A DNA stretch of 7,283 bases from Bacteroidales bacterium UBA2030. GTDB lineage: Bacteria > Bacteroidota > Bacteroidia > Bacteroidales > TTA-H9. Numbering within the stretch: the first letter of the stretch is position 1; every line of letters starts with the position of its first letter. A model generated the notes under the pieces. It did not search any database and had not been told where the DNA came from. It saw nothing but the letters and a program-made list of their open reading frames with translations. This document shows positions 1-6,059 of this stretch, piece after piece. The DNA lies in the NCBI GenBank assembly GCA_002332755.1, contig DDBO01000001.1:1-7283 (forward strand), read 5' to 3'. Position numbers and translations under genes: made by a program.

Positions 1-537
1 GAAGTCTTTACGAATTACGTAAACACCACCATTAATAAATGCAGGGCCTCCTTTCTCACCTTTTTCACGAAAGGCAGTCACACGGCCGGTTTCGTCGAAT
101 TCTACGGTTCCATACCTCGATGCGTCTTTCACTTCCCTTACTACAAGAGTCAGGTCGGAATTTTTAATTAGTTGAAAATCATATAATTTGCCTAAATTTA
201 CCCTGAACATGGTATCGCCATTCATAACAATGGCCATTTTACCCTCAACCAGATTCATGGCCTGAAGTATTGCGCCACCTGTGCCGAGTGGTTCTTCTTC
301 CTGGCTATATATCAAGTTGATGTATTTATACTTATTGCCGAAGTGAGTTTCAATCGCTTTATGGAGGTGACCGGTTGCCAAAATTACCTTTTTCACTCCG
401 TAAAGTTCGAGATAATCAAGCACATATTCCAGGAAAGGGCGACCGTTGATCGGAGCCATAGCTTTGGGAAGACCAGGAACGGTCTCTGCCAAACGTGTGC
501 CTAATCCTCCTGCCAGTATAACGACTTCTTTTATCAT
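1..537 (-). CDS. hddC: D-glycero-alpha-D-manno-heptose 1-phosphate guanylyltransferase, 3' end cut by window edge
   Basis: This is a sugar-phosphate nucleotidyltransferase of the RmlA/GlmU type. The reading frame is open from the ATG at 537 to position 1, giving the first 179 residues; the C-terminus lies outside the window. Visible motifs are the nucleotide-binding loop LAGGLGTRL (residues 8-16), PKAMAPINGRP (24-34) with the conserved lysine, PLGTGGAI (83-90), the metal-binding aspartate in NGDTMF (106-111), FREK (156-159) and INGGVYV (168-174). These match the family that joins a nucleotide to a sugar 1-phosphate. The assignment to HddC, which makes GDP-heptose from GTP, rests on the adjacent gmhA and hddA; sequence alone would also allow another hexose-1-phosphate nucleotidyltransferase. 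The start overlaps the gmhA stop as ATGA, which points to translational coupling. The protein is expected to be cytoplasmic. Confidence 0.82.
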   Translation of the reverse strand, partial: MIKEVVILAGGLGTRLAETVPGLPKAMAPINGRPFLEYVLDYLELYGVKKVILATGHLHKAIETHFGNKYKYINLIYSQEEEPLGTGGAILQAMNLVEGKMAIVMNGDTMFRVNLGKLYDFQLIKNSDLTLVVREVKDASRYGTVEFDETGRVTAFREKGEKGGPAFINGGVYVIRKDF

Positions 538-1115
538 TTTTTTTCAAATAGTTTTGCTTCAATAATTTCACATAAGATGTGTCCAAGCATAATGTGAGCT
601 TCCTGTATGCGTGGAGTATCGTTCGACGGGACATTTAAAAGATATTTAACCTGCTCTTTCAATTTTCCCCCAGTAGCTCCTGTAAAGCCTGCGGTAATCA
701 TTTCTTTTTCATGCGCTTTCTCGAAAGCTTTTAAAACATTTACTGAATTGCCTGAAGTAGAAAGACCAATCAGAATATCTCCGGGGTGCCCGTTCGCCTC
801 TATCAAACGTGCAAAGACATCGTCGTACGAATAGTCATTGGCAACGGCCGTTAAAAATGAAGTATTTACATGGAGGGCTTCAGAGGGTAGGGGAGCACGG
901 TCGAAGTAGAATCTTCCTGATAGTTCTGCTGCAAGATGCTGTGCATCAGCTGCACTCCCGCCATTTCCACAAAAGAGAACTTTATTGCCTTTTCTGAAGC
1001 ACCTGATACATTCCTCTGCCAGAAGATGAAGCGTTTCTATTAGCTTTTCATCTTTCAATATGCGTTGTTTAACCTCCACTGACTCAGTAATTCTTTGCAG
1101 GATTAATTCTTTCAT
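534..1115 (-). CDS. gmhA: D-sedoheptulose 7-phosphate isomerase
   Basis: The 193-residue protein has the usual length of GmhA, a cytoplasmic SIS-fold isomerase that converts sedoheptulose 7-phosphate to D-glycero-D-manno-heptose 7-phosphate, the first committed step of heptose nucleotide synthesis. The SIS phosphosugar site is seen as CGNGGSAADAQHLAAEL (residues 49-65) and LSTSGNS (118-124). The zinc and catalytic residues known in the E. coli and Burkholderia enzymes have clear counterparts: H60, E64, Q171 (in TPRIQEAH, 167-174) and H179. The enzyme therefore looks intact. The gene begins 15 bases after the hddA stop and its TGA overlaps the hddC start by 4 bases, so the three genes very likely form one transcript. 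No clear Shine-Dalgarno sequence precedes the ATG, which is common in Bacteroidota. Isomerases of this family feed both ADP- and GDP-heptose pathways; the neighbours point to GDP-heptose. Confidence 0.93.
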   Translation of the reverse strand: MKELILQRITESVEVKQRILKDEKLIETLHLLAEECIRCFRKGNKVLFCGNGGSAADAQHLAAELSGRFYFDRAPLPSEALHVNTSFLTAVANDYSYDDVFARLIEANGHPGDILIGLSTSGNSVNVLKAFEKAHEKEMITAGFTGATGGKLKEQVKYLLNVPSNDTPRIQEAHIMLGHILCEIIEAKLFEKK

Positions 1116-1130
1116 TTTCTAAGCATTGGT

Positions 1131-2165
1131 TTAATCTTGTTCATATGTCCATGTAGTAAGGCCACTGGTTGTAAATTCGTAGTTGACGACAAAGCCGCTA
1201 AAATGAGCAAGAGCATCAATCAAATTGTATCTGTTGTTTCCGGGGCAATAGAAAGTCATAAATCCTCCCCCTCCAGCTCCTGAGATTTTACCTCCAATGG
1301 CACCATTTTGCAGGGCTATTTCGTAAAGACGGTCGATTTCCGGGTTAGAAATTCCATCAGCGATTTGTTTTTTGTGAAGCCAGCCGAAATTAAGAATTTC
1401 ACCCATGGCATGCAGTTCTCCTTTAAGCAATGCTTCTTTCATTCTTAGGGCTTGCTCTTTTAGCTGATGGGTGGCTTCAATGCGTTTTTTTTCTTTTTCG
1501 GCAATTGCTTTTGCCTGATTTTCTATGATAAGGCTTGAGTTGCGACTTGTTTGGGTATAAAACAACACCAGGTTGTGAGCCAATTCATCCATGTGCCTCT
1601 GCTTAATGCGGAGTGGATTTACAATAACTTTTCCATTGGCAGAGAATTCCATAAAATTAAAACCTCCAAAGGTGGCAGCGTACTGGTCTTGTTTTCCTCC
1701 GGCCATGCCCATATCAATACGTTCTATTTCGTACGCTAATCGGGCTATGTCGTATTCGCCCAGAGGAAGCGAAAGCATTTCGGCGAAGGCTCCTATAATT
1801 GCAACAACCAAAGCTGATGATGTTCCAAGACCACTACCAGGCGGAACATCAACCGAAGTGGTTATTTCTACCGGAAGAAATTTTCCGCCCGTAAATTGCT
1901 TGATAATACGATTGTATACACCCGCATGCAGGTCTAATCCAAAGCCGGCTTCATTTATTTCACCCAGAGGAAATTCTTTTTTTATTTTTCGGTCGACGGC
2001 GTGGAAAATTACCTTGTTTTCTTTTAATGGCCGGGCTGAGGCCCTGGCATAAAGGTTTATGGTAGCATTGAGGACGGCTCCGCCAAATTCATCGCAATAG
2101 GGCGAAACGTCAGTCCCCCCACCAGCCAGGCCAATTCTAAGTGGTGCTTTGCTTCGGTAAATCAT
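1131..2165 (-). CDS. hddA: D-glycero-alpha-D-manno-heptose 7-phosphate kinase (GHMP family)
   Basis: This 344-residue protein is a GHMP-superfamily kinase. HddA phosphorylates C1 of D-glycero-D-manno-heptose 7-phosphate to give the alpha-1,7-bisphosphate, which marks the GDP-heptose route rather than the beta-anomer route of HldE. The three GHMP motifs are present: APLRIGLAGGGTDV near the N-terminus (residues 7-20), the ATP loop PPGSGLGTSSA (108-118) and the C-terminal KISGAGGGGFMTF (293-305). The likely catalytic aspartate is D160 in GGKQDQYAA. The start is well supported because MIYRSKAPLR sits directly before motif 1, as is usual in this family. The gene follows the upstream kinase gene after 67 bases and leads gmhA by 15 bases. 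Related GHMP kinases for fucose or other sugars share these motifs, but the gmhA and hddC neighbours make HddA the best call. Confidence 0.9.
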   Translation of the reverse strand: MIYRSKAPLRIGLAGGGTDVSPYCDEFGGAVLNATINLYARASARPLKENKVIFHAVDRKIKKEFPLGEINEAGFGLDLHAGVYNRIIKQFTGGKFLPVEITTSVDVPPGSGLGTSSALVVAIIGAFAEMLSLPLGEYDIARLAYEIERIDMGMAGGKQDQYAATFGGFNFMEFSANGKVIVNPLRIKQRHMDELAHNLVLFYTQTSRNSSLIIENQAKAIAEKEKKRIEATHQLKEQALRMKEALLKGELHAMGEILNFGWLHKKQIADGISNPEIDRLYEIALQNGAIGGKISGAGGGGFMTFYCPGNNRYNLIDALAHFSGFVVNYEFTTSGLTTWTYEQD

Positions 2166-2232
2166 CGGATTGTGTGGAGAATAGTAAAATTTGTGTTGAA
2201 TATCATGACTTTAATTACCTGGTGGAGAAGTT
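2166..2232 (-). other. Intergenic gap upstream of hddA
   Basis: This 67-base gap is the largest break between the kinase genes and the heptose genes. It is AT-rich in the part nearest hddA. Read on the minus strand, I find no good match to the Bacteroidota -7 element TAnnTTTG and no Shine-Dalgarno sequence before the hddA ATG. A weak stem-loop overlaps its distal end (see 2218-2245). The gap could hold an unrecognised promoter, or the heptose genes may simply be transcribed from upstream. Confidence 0.4.
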
Positions 2233-2245
2233 TCAACCAGCCAGG
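2218..2245 (-). other. Weak stem-loop over the kinase stop codon
   Basis: CCTGG at 2218-2222 pairs with CCAGG at 2241-2245, and TGG at 2223-2225 pairs with CCA at 2237-2239, leaving one bulged base at 2240 and an 11-base loop. The structure contains the TGA stop of the soluble kinase (2233-2235). No run of T follows it on the minus strand, so it does not look like an intrinsic terminator. It may be an RNA processing or stability element, or chance. Confidence 0.2.
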
Positions 2246-3387
2246 GGAAAAAGCAGGGTAAAAATACTACCTTTTCCCAATTCACTTGCAACACGAATTT
2301 CAATCCCTAACAAATCAGCTATATCGTTAGCAATAAGTAATCCAAGCCCTGTACCAGGTTCATTTTCGGTTCCGTAGTCAATTTTATTTTTTCCAGGGAT
2401 AAATAAATCCTTCAACATATAAGGTTTAAAACCCTTACCTTCATCCAATACTTTAATGGCCAGCCGATGTTCTTGAATTTCGGATTCAATAATAACTTGT
2501 TTGTGTCTATAACTAAACTTACAGGAATTCACCAGGATCTCTTTTAACAGATCAATAGAAAAATTGAGATCAGTATATAGTTGTGTTTCTGAATGCATAA
2601 CATTGTTAATCAAGTGAATTTCTTTCTTTTGGAAATAGGGAAGGGTTAAACTCAGAACATTATTTAAAATTTCCTGAACGGTAGTTGCCCGAAAATTTGG
2701 TTTATGTCGCCCAGCACGTAGTTCAGCCCAGCGTTTCAGATTTTCAAGCATTTTTAAATGTATTTCTGCCAGTTCTCGCAAATCAACCAGCAGCTGTGCT
2801 ACCATATTGTAATTGCCATCATTTAGCTCATTTTGAGCCAGATCGAGTAAGGAGATGAAAGAGGCCACCGGGCTTCGTAAATCATGATTAAATATGGAAA
2901 AGAGATGATTCTGGGTTTGTTTATATTTTTTCAATAATCCTAATAAATCATCTTCTCTCTCCATGCTTTGTGAGCCAGGTTCAGGCAATAGAGTGAACCA
3001 TCGCGTTAGCCTTCCCAATAACTGATTTTCTACATTAAAGGCATGCGAAGTATTTGCAAATTGTATGATTATCAACTCAACTGGCAATGAGGCTTCGAGT
3101 CGAATGGGTAGAGTATTTCCCGGTAGGAGAAAAGCCCATGCGAAAGTTTGGTTTACAGTTATTTCTGATATTCTTTCAGTTCCTTTGTAAACAATTGTTT
3201 TTCCTTTTAAGGCAAAAACATAAAATCTTGCATCAGGCTCAAAAGTTTTGATGATAGCAGCAGAATGAGAGGATAAAAGTTCAGAATAGGGCTCCAGTTC
3301 AGGCCAAAGATCTTCGCAGGCCTGTTTTAAGAATGTGTGCCTCGAAAAAGCAGATATAATTCCGGAATCATCTATCGAGCCTTCCAC
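2233..3387 (-). CDS. Soluble sensor histidine kinase with an AraC-type cupin-like N-terminal domain
   Basis: This 384-residue protein has a complete histidine kinase core. The phosphoacceptor is H168 in NHDLRSPV (167-174); the ATPase domain shows the N-box asparagine N287 (LVNSCKFS), the G1 box DEGKGF (315-320) and the G2 box GTGLGL (345-350). It has no predicted transmembrane segment and no receiver, so it should act in the cytoplasm. Residues about 48-112 alternate short beta-like stretches in the order seen in the cupin sensor domain of AraC regulators: FYVFALKGKTIVY, then FAWAFLLPGN, then LIIIQF. That match is by eye and is inference. The start is a GTG 5 bases after the hybrid kinase stop. 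It is the only reasonable start: no ATG occurs between the upstream in-frame stop at 3427-3429 and residue 141, inside the protein. Tight spacing suggests co-translation with the hybrid kinase. Its response regulator partner is unknown. Confidence 0.85.
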   Translation of the reverse strand: MEGSIDDSGIISAFSRHTFLKQACEDLWPELEPYSELLSSHSAAIIKTFEPDARFYVFALKGKTIVYKGTERISEITVNQTFAWAFLLPGNTLPIRLEASLPVELIIIQFANTSHAFNVENQLLGRLTRWFTLLPEPGSQSMEREDDLLGLLKKYKQTQNHLFSIFNHDLRSPVASFISLLDLAQNELNDGNYNMVAQLLVDLRELAEIHLKMLENLKRWAELRAGRHKPNFRATTVQEILNNVLSLTLPYFQKKEIHLINNVMHSETQLYTDLNFSIDLLKEILVNSCKFSYRHKQVIIESEIQEHRLAIKVLDEGKGFKPYMLKDLFIPGKNKIDYGTENEPGTGLGLLIANDIADLLGIEIRVASELGKGSIFTLLFPLAG

Positions 3388-3392
3388 AGGTT

Positions 3393-5981
3393 TTAATTTA
3401 TCGGTACATTTAACAACATTGCAATTTTATCTAATAAAATTTCCCTTTTAAAGGGTTTGCTGATATAGTCGTTGCATCCTGCAGCGAGGGCCTTTTCACG
3501 GTCGTGTTCAAATGCATATGCTGTTTGAGCGAGAACGGGCATTGAGGGACATATTTGCCGGATTTTTCGGGTAGCCTCAAGCCCATCCATAATGGGCATA
3601 CGCAGGTCCATAACCACTAAATCTATATTTTCTTTATTGTTTTCAACAGCCTTAACGGCCTCTTTACCGTTGATGGCAAAAATCAGGTTGGCTTCAGTGC
3701 CCAGGAGCATTGCCTCAATAAGGGTTCTGTTGCTTTCATCATCCTCGGCAATTAGGATGGTTTTTTCTGGAAATTTGTATTTCATCTCTCCGTTGAATTT
3801 ATCGATGTTTGTTGCAGTTGCTTTTGGAATGTCTTTGTATGGTATCAGAACGAAAAATGTGCTTCCCTTACCCAATTCTGATTCCAGCCAGATTTTCCCT
3901 CCCATTTGCTCTACTATTGTTTTCACAATAGAAAGACCTAATCCTGTCCCGCTTCGGCTTTGGGTCTGATATTTTTCTATCTGATAAAACCGTTCAAATA
4001 TAAGTTCTTTTTCATTATCAGGAATACCCAATCCTGTATCACTCACATAAAAGGTAAATCCCTGAATTCCGGAGGAACAGCCGAAAGTAACGGAACCCTT
4101 ATAGGTATATTTGATGGCATTGCTTAGTAGGTTGGTGAGAATTTGCCTTATCCGGTTGCGGTCTCCAAAGATTTGAGCGGGTGCATCCTTTGGACAGTTT
4201 TGAAGTTTTAATTCTAATCCCTTCTCTGTGGCTTTGGGATAAAAATTATCGAACAATTCAGCTAATAATTCGGAAACTGTAAAATAGGTTTCATTCATAG
4301 AAAGGATGCCAGCCTCAATTTTCGAAAGGTCGATAATATCTGTAATAATTTCAAGCAACTGGTCAGCGTTGATAAGGATTAATTTAATAAATCGAATTTT
4401 TTCCGATTCCTTATACTCATTTTTTAACAAAAGGTCAGCAAATCCTATTATACCATTGAGAGGGGTTCTGAGTTCATGGCTCATATTGGCAAGAAACGCT
4501 GATTTGAGCTTATCGCTTGTTTCAGCTTTTTGAAGTGCCTCTTGTAGTTCTTCATTTAGCTTTTTGATTTTCTCTACACTTTCAGCAAGTTCTTCATTCA
4601 GGGTAGTAAGTTCCTCATTCTGGGCAAGCAGCTGACTACGGGCTTCTTCCAATTGCATGAGGCTTTCCTTGAGGCTTGTTATATCAAAAGCTGTCCCCAA
4701 TCCGGCTGGTCCTCCCATGAAGTTTACAATGCTTCCTGAAAAACTTACCCATCGTATCTCACCCTGTTTTGTGATAATCTTGAATTCATAGCGTTTGGGT
4801 ATCAGCTCACCCTGCTGTCTTTTCAATCCTCTTTCTTTAACCAACTCCCTGTGCTCTGGATGAACAATGTCGAAAAACCTCAACTTAAGTAATTCTTCCG
4901 GAGAATAACCAGTAACCACCTCACTATAAGGACTAGCCCATACGAAATATTCTCCTTTGTATATAAAGATAGAAGCATTGGCTGTTTCAGCTACCGTTCG
5001 AAATTTGTTTTCACTTTCTTCCAGAGCTTTACGTGTTTCAACTTCGGTGGTAATATCCCTGCCCACCCCGATGATTTCAGTAACCATGCCGAATTCATCG
5101 AGCACAGCTTTATCAGCCCACCCCAGCCATCTCCAACCTTTTACCGTCAGCGCTCTCTGTTCCAGATAGCATTCATAAGGTGGGTAATACAAACTTTTCA
5201 TCGCTTCAAGGGTAGAGGCCCTATCCTGTTCATGCACGAGGGGCAAAAAGGTCTGCCCGAGTAATTCTTCCTCAGATTTTCCAAACATTTTGCAATAAGA
5301 AGGGCTAACGTAAAGAAACCGCCCCATTTTATCGACTTTTACAACCAGGTCGGTTTGATTTTCAACCAAAATACGGTACTTTTCCTCTCTTTCTTTAAGC
5401 AAGGTGTTGGTATATGTTAATTCCTTCAGGCTACCTAAGATTCTTCCTATAAGGATAGTCGCCAGAGGATAAGCCACAAGCACTGAGGTAGCAATAGTTT
5501 GCAGAGTTTCTTTTCTGTAGGTATTAGGTAATAAAACGACCAAAGCCAGCATTACTATATGCGTAATTAAACCAAGTGCTAGCAGGGTTTTGTTTGTTAG
5601 CTTGTGAATCTGATTCTTATACTTTAAATGAAAGAAGATGCCTATGAGGGCAGATGAAAAAGCGACTGAGGCCCCCATCCATTGCCCTACACCACCAATA
5701 AAGAACCTTACAATTATGGTCATTATAGCAGCAATTCCGGCACCAACTGGTCCATAAAATAATCCACTGATGCTTAATACAATACTTCTCCCGTCAAAAA
5801 TCAATCCTTCTTCAATTACAAAAGGATTGAGCATACCTAAAATGGCTGTAGCTCCAAAAAGTAAGCCCTGCAAGATATCTCTCGATAACCTGGTTATTAC
5901 TCCCCAACGATCAATGTATCCGGCCACCGTGCACAGTGCGACCAGAAATGAAAGGTTGAAAAGTAAATCAAGGATTATCAT
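3393..5981 (-). CDS. Membrane hybrid histidine kinase (5TMR-LYT-like, PAS-PAS, HisKA, HATPase, receiver)
   Basis: This 862-residue protein is a hybrid sensor kinase. Residues 1-185 hold five or six hydrophobic segments with the 5TMR-LYT signature (DGRSIVLSISGLFYGPVG, 63-80), the membrane sensor type of LytS-like proteins. PAS domains follow at about 198-312 and 325-437. A coiled coil at about 437-490 has NEEL repeated in heptad steps at 455, 462 and 476. The kinase core has the phosphoacceptor H502 in SHELRTPLNG, N-box N621 (LLSNAIKYT), G1 DTGLG (648-652), FERF (662-665) and G2 GTGLGL (678-683). The receiver (about 740-858) has acidic residues E746-D748, phospho-acceptor D792 in MDLRMP, T820 and K842. 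All catalytic residues are intact. There is no Hpt or DNA-binding output domain, so the signal must pass to another protein or end in the receiver. It is preceded by a promoter-like gap and followed after 5 bases by a second kinase. The start has AAGG six bases upstream. Confidence 0.93.
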   Translation of the reverse strand: MIILDLLFNLSFLVALCTVAGYIDRWGVITRLSRDILQGLLFGATAILGMLNPFVIEEGLIFDGRSIVLSISGLFYGPVGAGIAAIMTIIVRFFIGGVGQWMGASVAFSSALIGIFFHLKYKNQIHKLTNKTLLALGLITHIVMLALVVLLPNTYRKETLQTIATSVLVAYPLATILIGRILGSLKELTYTNTLLKEREEKYRILVENQTDLVVKVDKMGRFLYVSPSYCKMFGKSEEELLGQTFLPLVHEQDRASTLEAMKSLYYPPYECYLEQRALTVKGWRWLGWADKAVLDEFGMVTEIIGVGRDITTEVETRKALEESENKFRTVAETANASIFIYKGEYFVWASPYSEVVTGYSPEELLKLRFFDIVHPEHRELVKERGLKRQQGELIPKRYEFKIITKQGEIRWVSFSGSIVNFMGGPAGLGTAFDITSLKESLMQLEEARSQLLAQNEELTTLNEELAESVEKIKKLNEELQEALQKAETSDKLKSAFLANMSHELRTPLNGIIGFADLLLKNEYKESEKIRFIKLILINADQLLEIITDIIDLSKIEAGILSMNETYFTVSELLAELFDNFYPKATEKGLELKLQNCPKDAPAQIFGDRNRIRQILTNLLSNAIKYTYKGSVTFGCSSGIQGFTFYVSDTGLGIPDNEKELIFERFYQIEKYQTQSRSGTGLGLSIVKTIVEQMGGKIWLESELGKGSTFFVLIPYKDIPKATATNIDKFNGEMKYKFPEKTILIAEDDESNRTLIEAMLLGTEANLIFAINGKEAVKAVENNKENIDLVVMDLRMPIMDGLEATRKIRQICPSMPVLAQTAYAFEHDREKALAAGCNDYISKPFKREILLDKIAMLLNVPIN

Positions 5982-6011
5982 CCTTTACCTTGGAATAGTT
6001 TCCTGTAAAGG
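5982..6011. repeat. 7-bp inverted repeat directly before the hybrid kinase start
   Basis: CCTTTAC at 5982-5988 and GTAAAGG at 6005-6011 form a perfect 7-bp inverted repeat with a 16-base spacer. The proximal arm abuts the ATG of the hybrid kinase; the distal arm overlaps the promoter-like TACCTTTA. It could be an operator, or in a read-through transcript it could fold and hide the start region. An arm this short may also occur by chance. Confidence 0.3.
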
Positions 6012-6013
6012 TA
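6006..6013 (-). promoter_or_regulatory. Possible Bacteroidota -7 promoter element for the kinase genes
   Basis: The minus strand reads TACCTTTA, one base from the Bacteroidota -7 consensus TAnnTTTG, and ends 25 bases before the hybrid kinase ATG, a sensible leader length. A T-tract lies just upstream. No good -33 TTG is seen at the expected distance, so the call is tentative. If real, it would drive the two kinases and possibly the heptose genes. Confidence 0.3.
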
Positions 6014-6015
6014 AT

Positions 6016-6045
6016 AAAAAAAATCTAAAATATTATGAAATATTT
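6016..6045 (-). terminator. AT-only terminator-like hairpin after the glycosyltransferase
   Basis: On the minus strand, AAATATT (6045-6039) and AATATTT (6034-6028) form a perfect 7-bp stem around the loop TCAT. After four bases comes a run of eight T (6023-6016). It sits 15 bases past the glycosyltransferase stop, where a terminator would be expected. The stem has no G-C pair, so it would be weak and probably leaky at best. Confidence 0.3.
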
Positions 6046-6059
6046 ATCTGAGCATAAAA

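Noticed and set aside
416..634. 72-codon minus-strand frame across the gmhA-hddC junction
   Set aside because: It overlaps both genes out of frame; its arginine- and serine-rich translation matches no family, while both overlapped genes have intact motifs.
1116..1130. Possible promoter between hddA and gmhA
   Set aside because: Fifteen bases are too few for a promoter of its own, and no motif is visible; co-transcription explains the spacing.
1591..2052. 153-codon plus-strand open frame opposite hddA
   Set aside because: It lies fully antisense to a gene with clear GHMP motifs; the translation has no recognisable domain and looks like a shadow of the real frame.
3592..3969. 125-codon plus-strand open frame opposite the hybrid kinase
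   Set aside because: It is antisense to the receiver and ATPase domains with intact catalytic residues, and its serine-rich translation is typical of a complementary-strand shadow.
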